The translations under genes were made by a program, and so were the position numbers. Shown in pieces: positions 1 to 7,344 of a stretch of DNA of 14,491 bases; the first letter of the stretch is position 1; the number at the start of each line of letters is the position of its first letter. The DNA is from an uncultured Eubacteriales bacterium (GTDB lineage Bacteria; Bacillota; Clostridia; Christensenellales; QALW01). A model generated the notes under the pieces. The model was given only the letters and a program-made list of their open reading frames with translations, did no database searches and had not been told where the DNA came from. The stretch is taken from contig URIR01000042.1 in assembly GCA_900547955.1 (NCBI GenBank), positions 1 to 14,491 on the forward strand, given 5' to 3'.

Positions 1-270
1 ATCCTCCTCTGCGGTCGGAGATTTTTGCTCAAGAGCCCGTTGACTGCCGCACGGCACGCGATTAAAAACATGCCGGGCGTATTTTTAGGACCTCGCAGCA
101 AAGCGGACGCAGCGGGCATTTATGCAAAAACGCATTGTACTTTGTTATTGTCTATCCTATAAAACTTGCAGCAATATAGTTAAAACCAGCCCCATTACCA
201 TATTAGCAATAAAGGACGGTTTTATAATCAGATTATTTATGCTGCCAAACAAATTTTAAACTTTATAATA
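1..270. other. Left-edge region with no confident gene
   Basis: This stretch lies downstream of the last kdp gene. The first 120 bases are clearly richer in G+C (about 57%) than the flanking DNA and contain a small perfect inverted repeat (TGCCG-CA-CGGCA near 46-57). A plus-strand frame is open from base 1 to a TAA at 160-162 (53 codons) and could be the tail of a gene cut by the window edge, but I recognise nothing in it and an open run of this length is not significant. A short hydrophobic minus-strand frame (157-252) is listed separately. There is no strong intrinsic terminator for the kdp operon. The best candidate on the minus strand is a weak ATGCC/GGCAT stem with a long loop followed by GTTTTT (about 66-122). 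A 14-bp perfect AT palindrome at 263-276 overlaps the stop codon of the last kdp gene. Confidence 0.4.
157..252 (-). CDS. Possible 31-residue hydrophobic peptide (doubtful)
   Basis: A short frame starting with TTG follows 18 bases after the stop of the KdpD sensor-half gene. It encodes about 31 residues: a short polar head (FGSINNLIIKPS) and then a continuous hydrophobic stretch (FIANMVMGLVLTILLQVL) long enough for one membrane helix, ending in TAG. Its place at the end of a kdp operon recalls KdpF, which is also a tiny one-helix protein. Against it, I see no Shine-Dalgarno sequence, the start is not ATG, and AT-rich DNA often gives hydrophobic frames by chance. I would not count it as a gene without conservation in relatives. 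Confidence 0.15.
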   Translation of the reverse strand: MFGSINNLIIKPSFIANMVMGLVLTILLQVL

Positions 271-1779
271 TTATAAGATTAATCTAAGCAGCGATTCAAT
301 CTGCCCAAAAATCAAACGGTCAGTAACGGTAAGCTTTGAGTTTTTGCAGGAAAAAGAAACTACGGTTACGCTCCCTTTGGTAATAACGGGCAAATATATA
401 GCTTGCGCTTCTCTAAGCGTATCCGTTCCCTTGCCTGCTGGCTTTTGATTTTTCTTAACCCATTCAGCAACCGCCTGTTCATGCACAAGGCTCCAAAAGC
501 TTATATCCTCATTCTCCCACGAGGTTACAGCTTCGGTCCTGCCGAATACCGCGCAGCTTCGCATAAAAGAACGGGAAAGAATATCGGCGACCACTTTTTC
601 ATTATTGTCAGAATAAAAAATTTCCCGCTCAATTAGATTGTGAATATCCAGCGTTTTATTGGCTGTTTTATATCTTTCCATAACGCGGCGAGGCATAAAC
701 AGCCTGCCCATAAGCCGCTGCATAAAATTTTCATGATAAGATATGTGTTCGCTATCAGGAACGATTAATATCTGCAGTTGAGGCAGAACCGCTATGAATT
801 TATCCTCCAGCCCAACCTTCTTGCCTACAGACTGCCATGTCTTGCCTATTACCAGGTCAGTAACGCCTGCCGCGCGGACATAGTCTGCAACAGTTTCAAC
901 GATATTTTCACCGTATTTTACCACCATATCGCCGCCCAAATCCTTGACCAGCCGCATATGCTTTTTTAGAACAGCAGCAGCCTCATCGCTTAAATCGCCG
1001 TTTCGCTCGACATACATAGCAGAAAAGCGGCAATGATATGCATCAGCCGTTCTAGCGGCAATTCTTATATTTTTTTCAGAGGACGGCGACGGACTTATCA
1101 AGACCAGAACCTTAATTTTCAATTCTCCATTATGACTCTGCTTCTCAATTCTGTCCGCATTGCGCCGCATAAAAAGTTCGCGCAGGGACGAAAGATTATC
1201 TGTCCTGAAAAAATTCTCCAGCGCCATAGCGGCATGAGTCTTATTATAAATTTTACCCTCGCGCATTCGCTGAATAAGCGCTTCAGGTTCTATATCCACA
1301 AGCACGACTTCATCAGCGTAATCGAAAATTTCATCAGGAATACGCTCGTTTACATCCACAGACGTAGCCGAGTCAATAAGGTCGTGAAGTCCCTCTATAT
1401 GCTGAACGTTTACAGTAGTCCATACGTTTATGCCGTTATTTATTAATTCCTCAACGTCCAGGTAGCGTTTTTGATTTTTGCTGCCTATAGCGTTTGTATG
1501 AGCTAGTTCATCAACTAAAATAATTTGAGGCCGGCGCTCTAAAGCAGCGTCAACATCAAATTCTTTTAATGTGATGCCTTTATAATCTATATTTTTAAGC
1601 GGCAATACAGGAAGCCCCTCAGCCATTTTTAAAGTATCCGGCCGGTCATGCGGTTCCAGATAACCGATAATGACATCTTCTCCATCCGCCCTGGCCTCCT
1701 GCGCAGCCTTCAGCATGGCGTAGGTCTTCCCTACGCCAGCTGAATAACCAAAAAATATTTTTAATTTACCACGTTCCAT
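271..1779 (-). CDS. kdpD: KdpD sensor half: KdpD N-terminal, USP and GAF domains without membrane or kinase parts
   Basis: Soluble part of the potassium/osmotic sensor KdpD. The KdpD N-terminal domain has a Walker A (GYSAGVGKT, residues 11-19) and a Walker B-like ILVDELAHTN (87-96). A universal-stress-protein domain follows (about 222-342) with SPS at 229-231, exactly 20 residues, then FSAMY at 252-256, matching the SXS-X20-FTAXY c-di-AMP motif known from S. aureus KdpD. The last 130 residues resemble the GAF domain of full-length KdpD (EWVKKNQKPAGKGTDTL near 439-455). In normal KdpD the four membrane helices lie between USP and GAF; here they are absent, as is the kinase. Those parts are encoded about 9 kb away at 10388-11476. 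An ATG at 1794 overlapping kdpC is possible, but the ATG at 1779, one base after the kdpC stop, fits KdpD alignments better and is likely translationally coupled. Last gene of the kdp operon. Confidence 0.85.
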   Translation of the reverse strand: MERGKLKIFFGYSAGVGKTYAMLKAAQEARADGEDVIIGYLEPHDRPDTLKMAEGLPVLPLKNIDYKGITLKEFDVDAALERRPQIILVDELAHTNAIGSKNQKRYLDVEELINNGINVWTTVNVQHIEGLHDLIDSATSVDVNERIPDEIFDYADEVVLVDIEPEALIQRMREGKIYNKTHAAMALENFFRTDNLSSLRELFMRRNADRIEKQSHNGELKIKVLVLISPSPSSEKNIRIAARTADAYHCRFSAMYVERNGDLSDEAAAVLKKHMRLVKDLGGDMVVKYGENIVETVADYVRAAGVTDLVIGKTWQSVGKKVGLEDKFIAVLPQLQILIVPDSEHISYHENFMQRLMGRLFMPRRVMERYKTANKTLDIHNLIEREIFYSDNNEKVVADILSRSFMRSCAVFGRTEAVTSWENEDISFWSLVHEQAVAEWVKKNQKPAGKGTDTLREAQAIYLPVITKGSVTVVSFSCKNSKLTVTDRLIFGQIESLLRLIL

Positions 1780-1780
1780 T

Positions 1781-2695
1781 TTAAAGCAACCCATCCAACG
1801 CTAAATTTACAAGCAGCACATTAACCGTGGGGTCCCCAAATATCCAAAGCCACCTTCCTTCAGTATACTTTTCTATTATGCTGCGAACATAGCCTTCATA
1901 CTGATGCGCGTCATAATCGTTCAGGACGGTTAAACCTTCGTCAACGGCCGCGGGTTTAAAATACAAATTATGTTTTACCGGTTCGCCGCAATACACAGTT
2001 ACCTCGTCATTTTCTTCCAATGGCTCGTCCAATACGTCTACCGTAATAATAGAACCAGCAATTGCATCGGCGGGAACTTCTTCACCATCAGCAATTTGAT
2101 ATTCTTCAAGACGTATATAGCTTACAATATTGCCTTCCTGGTCTGTTACCAGCCTCCAGCCATAATTAAAGCGGTTTTTAGCCAGATATTCCACCTGCCA
2201 TTCGGCGTCATCGGGAGTTATATGCGGATCTGTGCCGCTGCCTGAAGACGTAAGCAGATTTTGAGGCAATCCTTCTTTAACATAGCCAAGCTTGTGCAGA
2301 TATTCCAGACGCACGTTCATATTTGCAGTATGTTCTGGGCCTTCGGGAGAAAGGTTGGTTGGAGCTCCGTTATTTACTCTGCCAAGCAGATAATACGGTT
2401 GATCAAATTGCTGCCCCATTAATTCTGAGCCATATACCCGTTTAGAGCCATCAGCCAAAGTTACTGTAATTACCGAACCGTTGGCTTCATAAGGAAACAG
2501 GGTTTCTGAAAGCATTACAGCTGTAACCGGATAAATAATGCCGCAGATCAATGTAAACATAAGCGTGGCTACAATGGCTGCGCGAAGAGTCCGGAAACGT
2601 TTCTTTTTTGTACCAATACAGTTCGGGGCAGCTTCAGCTTTCTTATCTATTTCAGCTTCGTTTTTTACGGTTTCTTCAATTTTATCTTTATTCAT
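1781..2695 (-). CDS. kdpC: Potassium-transporting ATPase subunit KdpC, with an unusual insertion
   Basis: Single-span subunit of the KdpFABC potassium pump, with its large domain outside the membrane. From the chosen start it has 304 residues, against about 190-200 usual for KdpC. There is a charged cytoplasmic head (1-35), a membrane helix (about 38-60), and the family signatures FPYEANGS (67-74), GSELMGQQFDQPYY (89-102), LTSSGSGTDPHITP (148-161) and, at the C-terminus, EKYTEGRWLWIFGDPTVNVLLVNLALD (in two parts, 275-301). The extra length is mostly a block of about 90 residues (176-267) inserted between helices that are normally adjacent. It is acidic and keeps the frame. The start at 2695 is preceded by AAGGAGAG at proper distance; a longer form from 2740 would overlap kdpB and lacks such a site. 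It follows kdpB by 14 bases and precedes the KdpD half by one base. Confidence 0.93.
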   Translation of the reverse strand: MNKDKIEETVKNEAEIDKKAEAAPNCIGTKKKRFRTLRAAIVATLMFTLICGIIYPVTAVMLSETLFPYEANGSVITVTLADGSKRVYGSELMGQQFDQPYYLLGRVNNGAPTNLSPEGPEHTANMNVRLEYLHKLGYVKEGLPQNLLTSSGSGTDPHITPDDAEWQVEYLAKNRFNYGWRLVTDQEGNIVSYIRLEEYQIADGEEVPADAIAGSIITVDVLDEPLEENDEVTVYCGEPVKHNLYFKPAAVDEGLTVLNDYDAHQYEGYVRSIIEKYTEGRWLWIFGDPTVNVLLVNLALDGLL

Positions 2696-2709
2696 GGTAA
2701 TACTCTCCT

Positions 2710-4824
2710 TTACCAAATGGGCAGCCCGAAGCATGCGCACAAAATCATATCAAACAATTTAATGAATATAAACGGCGCTATTATACCGCCCACACCATAA
2801 ATGAGCAGATTATTTTTGAGCATTTTACCGGCGGGCTGCTCTTTATATTTAACACCGCGAAGAGACAGCGGTATCAAAGCTACTATTATAAGCGCGTTAT
2901 AAATTATGGCGGACAGCATCGCTGTCATAGCGTTGCCTAAATGCATGAAGTTCAAAACGTCAAGATTGGGATATATCCCTGCAAACAACGCTGGAATAAT
3001 CGCAAAATATTTCGCAACGTCATTGGCAATAGAGAAGGTAGTTAATGCGCCGCGCGTCATAAGCAATTGCTTACCTATGCGCACTACCTCGATAAGCTTT
3101 GTGGGCGAGGAATCAAGGTCTACCATATTTCCCGCTTCCTTAGCTGCCTGAGTGCCTGAATTCATGGCTACCGCCACGTCCGCCTGAGCAAGCGCGGGAG
3201 CGTCGTTTGTGCCGTCGCCCGTCATAGCGACAAGATGCCCCTCCTGCTGCATTTTTTTAATTAACGCCAGCTTTGTTTCGGGCGTAGCCTCAGCCACAAA
3301 GTCATCCACGCCTGCTTCAGCGGCAATAGCTGCCGCCGTAATCGGGTTGTCTCCGGTAATCATTATGGTCTTTATACCAATCTTACGCAGGTCGTTAAAC
3401 TTTTCCTTTACGCCGTCCTTTACTATATCCTTAAGATATATAACGCCTAAAATCTTATCGTTTCTGGCTACTACAAGAGGAGTTCCACCGGCAGCGGCTA
3501 CTCTTTCAACCGCGGCTCTGCATTCTTCAGAATATGTTCCTCCCTGAAGCCTTACATATTCCTCTATGGCGTCAGCACTCCCCTTGCGGATATGCTCCTG
3601 TCCAATATCTACTCCGCTCATGCGGGTTTTTGCGGAAAACTCTATAAATTGCGCGTTCAGATTGGCAAGCTCCCTGCTGCGCAGCCCAAATCTATTTTTA
3701 GCCAGCACAACTATGCTTCTCCCCTCGGCCGTTTCGTCTGCAATGCTTGAAAGCTGCGCCGCTTCAGCTAAATCTCTTTCGCTGATTCCGTTTAAGGGAA
3801 TAAATTCGCTCGCCTGGCGATTGCCAAGGGTTATAGTTCCTGTTTTATCCAGAAGCAGCACGTCAACATCGCCGGCCGCCTCAATAGCTCTTCCGCTCAT
3901 CGCCAGCACATTTGCCTTATTAAGCCGAGCCATACCTGCAATGCCTATCGAGGAAAGCAGCGCGCCGATGGTAGTAGGAGCCAGGCACACCAGTAAAGCA
4001 ATTATATTCGTGATGCTTACGGGCTCTGCGTTGGTTCCTGGGTTAATAATAATGGCAAACTGCGAATACGGAAGCAGGCAGGCAGATACTACTAAAAATA
4101 TAATAGTAAGGGTAATTAGCAGAATCTGCAAAGCTATTTCATTAGGGGTCTTTTTTCTGCTGGCGCCTTCGACCATCGCAATCATTTTATCCAGAAAGGA
4201 CTTACCCGCTTCAACAGTTACCCGGATAATAAGCCAGTCGCTGGTAACAGTAGTACCGCCGGTCACAGCGCTTCTATCGCCGCCTGATTCTCGTATAACA
4301 GGCGCTGATTCACCGGTTATTGCGCTCTCGTCAACGCTCGCTACGCCTACTACAACTTCGCCATCCATAGGAATCTGTTCGCCTGCTTTTACAAGCACTA
4401 TATCGCCGGGCTTTAGCTCTATACTTTTGACCTCCGTATACTCGGATTCATAATCTGCGGTTTTCAATTTACGTGCAATAACGTCTCTGCGCGCTTTTTT
4501 AAGACTTTCAGCCTGCGCCCTGCCCCTTCCTTCGGCAATAGCTTCGGCAAAATTGCCGAATAATGATGTCAGCCAAAGTATAATGGATATTGCGAATATA
4601 TACCATGTGCCTCCCCCTACATTCCACCAAAAGGACAGCAGCCAAAGTATAGTGGTTATAATAGCGCCTATATAGACGATAAACATAACCGGATTTTTAA
4701 CCTGAACTTTAGGATTAAGCTTTACAAGCGACTGTAAGGTCGCATCCAGCATCATCGCTTTATTAATTCCCAATTTGCCGTTGTTAAGTTTCTCTCCGGC
4801 AATTCTCTGTTTTGTCTCTTTCAT
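2710..4824 (-). CDS. kdpB: Potassium-transporting ATPase subunit KdpB (P-type ATPase)
   Basis: Catalytic ATP-hydrolysing subunit of the high-affinity potassium pump KdpFABC. At 704 residues it is of normal length. Visible hallmarks: actuator loop TGES (170-173, whose serine corresponds to the residue of E. coli KdpB that is phosphorylated to inhibit the pump), phosphorylation site DKTGT with Asp326, nucleotide-binding KGSADAIEEYV (414-424), MITGDNP (488-494) and hinge GDGTNDAP (536-543). The membrane motif is CLAPTTIGALLSSIG (280-294), with Ala where the E. coli enzyme has Ile. Asp602 and Lys605 in NDVAK match the charged pair in the fifth helix that couples transport. AAAAGGAGG lies at good distance before the ATG. 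kdpA ends 15 bases upstream and kdpC begins 14 bases downstream, so it is one operon. Nothing suggests loss of function. Confidence 0.98.
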   Translation of the reverse strand: MKETKQRIAGEKLNNGKLGINKAMMLDATLQSLVKLNPKVQVKNPVMFIVYIGAIITTILWLLSFWWNVGGGTWYIFAISIILWLTSLFGNFAEAIAEGRGRAQAESLKKARRDVIARKLKTADYESEYTEVKSIELKPGDIVLVKAGEQIPMDGEVVVGVASVDESAITGESAPVIRESGGDRSAVTGGTTVTSDWLIIRVTVEAGKSFLDKMIAMVEGASRKKTPNEIALQILLITLTIIFLVVSACLLPYSQFAIIINPGTNAEPVSITNIIALLVCLAPTTIGALLSSIGIAGMARLNKANVLAMSGRAIEAAGDVDVLLLDKTGTITLGNRQASEFIPLNGISERDLAEAAQLSSIADETAEGRSIVVLAKNRFGLRSRELANLNAQFIEFSAKTRMSGVDIGQEHIRKGSADAIEEYVRLQGGTYSEECRAAVERVAAAGGTPLVVARNDKILGVIYLKDIVKDGVKEKFNDLRKIGIKTIMITGDNPITAAAIAAEAGVDDFVAEATPETKLALIKKMQQEGHLVAMTGDGTNDAPALAQADVAVAMNSGTQAAKEAGNMVDLDSSPTKLIEVVRIGKQLLMTRGALTTFSIANDVAKYFAIIPALFAGIYPNLDVLNFMHLGNAMTAMLSAIIYNALIIVALIPLSLRGVKYKEQPAGKMLKNNLLIYGVGGIIAPFIFIKLFDMILCACFGLPIW

Positions 4825-4839
4825 AATAATTGCCTCCTT

Positions 4840-6591
4840 TTACGCCACATACTCGGCAATAGGTCCGAGTGAAAGTGCGGGGAAAAAGCTAAGAGCGCCG
4901 ATAATAATAATGACTGCAATCAAAAGCCCTATAAATAGTCCGTTAGCAGTACGAAGCGTGCCGTCCGACTGAGGGATATGCTTCTTATTAGCCAGGCTGC
5001 CAGCAAGGAATACCGTCGCTATCATAGGTACGAACCTCACCAGAAGCATTACAATGCCGCCCGAAACGTTTGTCCATGGAGTATTGGCGCTAAAACCGGC
5101 AAAAGCCGAACCATTATTATTGGCCATGGATGCAAAGCCGTAAAGAATTTCCGAGAAGCCATGCGCGCCGCCGTTAGTCGTCCAATTCGCCGCGTCGGGC
5201 ATCATAACCGTAGCCGCTGTGCCGATAAGACAGCATAATACCGGCGTAAGGATAATCAGGCAAACCATCTTCATATCGTAGCTTCCGATTTTCTTGCCGA
5301 TATATTCAGGCGTTCTGCCCACCATAAGCCCGGCAATAAACACAGTCAGAAGCGCAAAGGCAATTAATCCGTATAAACCGCAGCCCACGCCTCCATAGAC
5401 TATCTCGCCCAGCATCATAAGGAACATCGGTATCATGCCGCCTATGGAAGTAAAGCTGTCATGCATAGAGTTTACCGAACCGTTGGAAACGCTTGTAGTA
5501 GCAACCGCCCATAACGACGAGCCACCAACGCCGAAACGGACTTCCTTGCCCTCCATATTGCCAATTGCAGCTACGCCGTCAGGCACCTCGTTAAAGGCAT
5601 ACTCAAACGCCGTGCAAACTCCAAGGCATAGTACAAATATTATAGAAACCGCTATAAACAACACAATGCCTTGATTCTTTTCCCTGGCTACGCCGTTTCT
5701 GCCTACTTTCCCCACTTCGCCAGCCAGTTTTTTAGCCTTATGATTATCAATTATAGCTTTGCCAAAGGTAAAGCACAGACCTCCGGGAATAACAAGCAGA
5801 GACAGCGTTTCAATAAGATTGGAAAACGCAGTTGGATTTTCAAACGGAACGGCCGAATTGCATCCATAGAAACCGCCGCCGTTAGTAAACAGCTGCTTGA
5901 TAATAATCTGGCTTGCCGCCGGTCCTAGATACAGCTTTGAAGAAACGCCCTCCAGCGTAAGATACTGAATGGCTCCATTAAAAGTCTGAGGCACTCCCTG
6001 AGAAACAAGCAGAATAGTTCCACCCAGGCATACAGGTATCATAAACAGCGTAATCCGGGTTAAATCTACCCAGAAATTGCCTATGGTTTTCTTTTCTCTG
6101 CGGGTAAAGCCGCGGATTAAAGCAAATAAAACCGCAATTCCCGTAGCGCCTGAAACAAAGTTCTGCACATTCATGACAAGCATCTGAGAAAGATAACTGG
6201 CTTGGGTTTCTCCTGAATATGCCTGCCAGTTCGTATTGGTAACGAAGCTGGAAACCGTATTGAAAGCCAAGTGCCAGCTCATCCCCTCTACCCCTTCGGG
6301 ATTAAGCCAAAGTATCTGCTGCAGCATTAGAATAATAAATCCCAGCACCAGGCCTACGCCGCTGAACAGCAATACGCTTATTGCATATTTTTTTGGAGTC
6401 ATTTCCTCCTGTGGGTCAACTCCAAATGTTTTATAAAGTACTCCTTCTACCGCACCCGTCGGTTTTCTCCCGAATATCGGCTTGCCTTTGTATATCTTAT
6501 AAAACGCTCTGCCAAACAAAATGGCGATTCCTACAAAAAGGATACAAAAGCCGACGTCCTGCAGTATGGCAAAAAGAACAGACTCTCTCAT
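4840..6591 (-). CDS. kdpA: Potassium-transporting ATPase subunit KdpA (potassium channel-like)
   Basis: Potassium-binding membrane subunit of KdpFABC, related to the Trk/Ktr/HKT family. Its 583 residues are typical. All four pore-loop regions are recognisable: TNTNWQAYSGE (118-128), TNGGGFYGCNSAVPFENPT (236-254), TTSVSNGSVNSMHDSF (365-380) and ASMANNNGSAFAGF (487-500). Other family marks are KTFGVDPQEEMTP (54-66) and GRTPEYIGKKI (425-435). The start ATG follows AAGGAG by nine bases. It lies between kdpF (51 bases upstream) and kdpB (15 bases downstream). No broken motif is seen; the selectivity segments look intact. Confidence 0.98.
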   Translation of the reverse strand: MRESVLFAILQDVGFCILFVGIAILFGRAFYKIYKGKPIFGRKPTGAVEGVLYKTFGVDPQEEMTPKKYAISVLLFSGVGLVLGFIILMLQQILWLNPEGVEGMSWHLAFNTVSSFVTNTNWQAYSGETQASYLSQMLVMNVQNFVSGATGIAVLFALIRGFTRREKKTIGNFWVDLTRITLFMIPVCLGGTILLVSQGVPQTFNGAIQYLTLEGVSSKLYLGPAASQIIIKQLFTNGGGFYGCNSAVPFENPTAFSNLIETLSLLVIPGGLCFTFGKAIIDNHKAKKLAGEVGKVGRNGVAREKNQGIVLFIAVSIIFVLCLGVCTAFEYAFNEVPDGVAAIGNMEGKEVRFGVGGSSLWAVATTSVSNGSVNSMHDSFTSIGGMIPMFLMMLGEIVYGGVGCGLYGLIAFALLTVFIAGLMVGRTPEYIGKKIGSYDMKMVCLIILTPVLCCLIGTAATVMMPDAANWTTNGGAHGFSEILYGFASMANNNGSAFAGFSANTPWTNVSGGIVMLLVRFVPMIATVFLAGSLANKKHIPQSDGTLRTANGLFIGLLIAVIIIIGALSFFPALSLGPIAEYVA

Positions 6592-6641
6592 ACTATAGAA
6601 CTCCTTACAATAATATTTTTAGCTTAAACTAAAGTCGTCTT

Positions 6642-6734
6642 TTACAGCTTGTCGCTTTCAAACAGCATATAGAATAAATAAGCAAGCAATCCAACTCCGA
6701 CAACTCCGCCAATAATGGACAATACAGCCGTCAT
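6642..6734 (-). CDS. kdpF: Small membrane subunit KdpF (30 residues)
   Basis: A 30-codon gene directly before kdpA. The product is one hydrophobic helix (MTAVLSIIGGVVGVGLLAYL, then FYMLFESDKL). Its length, position and layout (a glycine-rich membrane helix, then a Tyr/Phe-rich end and a short charged tail) are those of KdpF, which sits on KdpA in the membrane and stabilises the pump complex. A strong GGAGGTGGTG precedes the ATG, and the TAA is 50 bases before the kdpA start. It is too short for a usual length cut-off. The identification rests on position and form because KdpF sequences are poorly conserved, but the context makes it close to certain. Confidence 0.88.
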   Translation of the reverse strand: MTAVLSIIGGVVGVGLLAYLFYMLFESDKL

Positions 6735-6860
6735 ATCACCACCTCCGCCTCATAATTTTTATTTAAACTTCGCCGTAATATAAAAAACGGCAAATCAACG
6801 GCTTACGTCCTGCTAAAATCTTAAGGCGGCGTGCCGCAATAAATCCTTTCCATAGCTTAA
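6735..6860 (-). other. Gap between the TPR gene and kdpF, with small hairpins
   Basis: 126 bases with no gene. Read on the minus strand, it holds a GCGG-CACG-CCGC hairpin (about 6828-6839) soon after the TPR stop, two copies of GCCGTT, and an ACGGC that could pair with either copy. None is followed by a proper U-tract in the position of an intrinsic terminator. I find no good promoter; a TATATT has no -35. I therefore expect kdpFABC to be read through from the promoter before the TPR gene. I looked for the c-di-AMP (ydaO-type) riboswitch that precedes potassium genes in some Bacillota; the gap is too short for it. Confidence 0.4.
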
Positions 6861-7148
6861 TTATATAGCTCCTTTTATTCTTTCCAGTCCCCAGCACAGC
6901 TCTCTATTGCTTTGATACCAAAACCGGCTTACCCGGCTAAGATTCTCCGAAGGAGCCGAAAAAGTCTGGTCCATATAATAGGATATCCTGTAAAATTTAG
7001 TTGCTTTGAGTATATCGCCTTCTAGCTCATAGGAAATACCCAGCAAATTATACGCTTCGGGATTTTCCATATCCAATCCGGACGCCTCGCGCAGCGTTAC
7101 GCGCGCCTTATCATATTCACCCGCCTTAATTTCGCGGCTTGCCTTCAT
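6861..7148 (-). CDS. Small TPR-repeat protein, 5' part out of frame
   Basis: The open part encodes 95 residues with tetratricopeptide character: helix pairs around EIKAGEYDKARVTLREASGL and EAYNLLGISYELEGDILKAT, with NPEAYNLLGISYELEGD as the clearest TPR signature. TPRs bind proteins, so an adaptor or assembly role near the pump is possible, but the partner is unknown. The ATG at 7148 has no ribosome binding site at the right distance. The same frame runs upstream without a start as far as a TGA overlapping the A6 run at 7201-7206. A well-made start (AGGAGG, nine bases, ATG at 7240) opens another frame that joins this one after a one-base shift at that run, giving a natural 126-residue protein. 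The gene is thus either frameshifted, affected by a sequencing slip, or read by -1 slippage. It is first in the kdp transcription unit. Confidence 0.7.
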   Translation of the reverse strand: MKASREIKAGEYDKARVTLREASGLDMENPEAYNLLGISYELEGDILKATKFYRISYYMDQTFSAPSENLSRVSRFWYQSNRELCWGLERIKGAI

Positions 7149-7186
7149 AAAAAGTTCTGCGACAGGACTGCGGCTCTCTTCCTCCG

Positions 7187-7240
7187 TTAAGGAATTGGCG
7201 TTTTTTCAGCCTGTTCGCATTGGCTTTTTGCATTTTTCAT
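7187..7240 (-). CDS. Out-of-frame start segment of the TPR gene (17 codons)
   Basis: The start at 7240 has the best ribosome binding site in this part of the window (AGGAGG at 7250-7255). It encodes MKNAKSQCEQAEK and then, after the A6 run at 7201-7206, runs into TPIP and a TAA at 7187-7189. With one more A in the run (or a -1 shift) it would continue as NANSLTEEESRSPVAELF into the TPR protein at 7148. I read it as the true 5' end of that gene. It could instead be a short leader peptide, which I think less likely because the acidic extension in the other frame looks like protein and has no stop. Confidence 0.55.
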   Translation of the reverse strand: MKNAKSQCEQAEKTPIP

Positions 7241-7274
7241 TATTCACCGCCTCCTGAACCTTTTTACTGCGTCA

Positions 7275-7344
7275 ATTATAATAGGACTTGCATTAAAAAA
7301 ATATTGAGATATTTCCAAACGGCATTAAAAAATCATTAAGAGCC
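7275..7344 (-). promoter_or_regulatory. Promoter of the TPR-kdpFABC unit with two tandem-repeat operators
   Basis: On the minus strand a perfect TATAAT (7275-7280) lies about 35 bases before the ATG at 7240, but no TTGACA-like hexamer sits 17 bases upstream. Instead, after a 10-bp gap, there are 11-bp units in direct tandem. The proximal pair is 7291-7301 and 7302-7312 (CATTAAAAAAA, TATTGAGATAT on the plus strand). The distal pair is 7323-7333 and 7334-7344 (CATTAAAAAAT, CATTAAGAGCC), exactly 32 bp away. The distal pair runs into the end of lysC. A repeat block 10 bp from a -10 in place of the -35 is the layout of PhoB/OmpR-class activated promoters; KdpE, of that class, is the obvious candidate. 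The same layout precedes dapA. Confidence 0.6.

Noticed and set aside
2696..2740. Longer start for kdpC at 2740, overlapping kdpB
   Set aside because: No ribosome binding site; the ATG at 2695 has AAGGAGAG at the right distance and avoids overlap with kdpB.
3566..4453. 295-codon open frame on the plus strand
   Set aside because: It lies fully opposite kdpB, which has all P-type ATPase motifs. Its Ser/Ala/Thr-rich product has no recognisable domain and no ribosome binding site.
6735..6860. c-di-AMP riboswitch before kdpF
   Set aside because: The gap is too short for the ydaO-type aptamer and I saw only small local hairpins.
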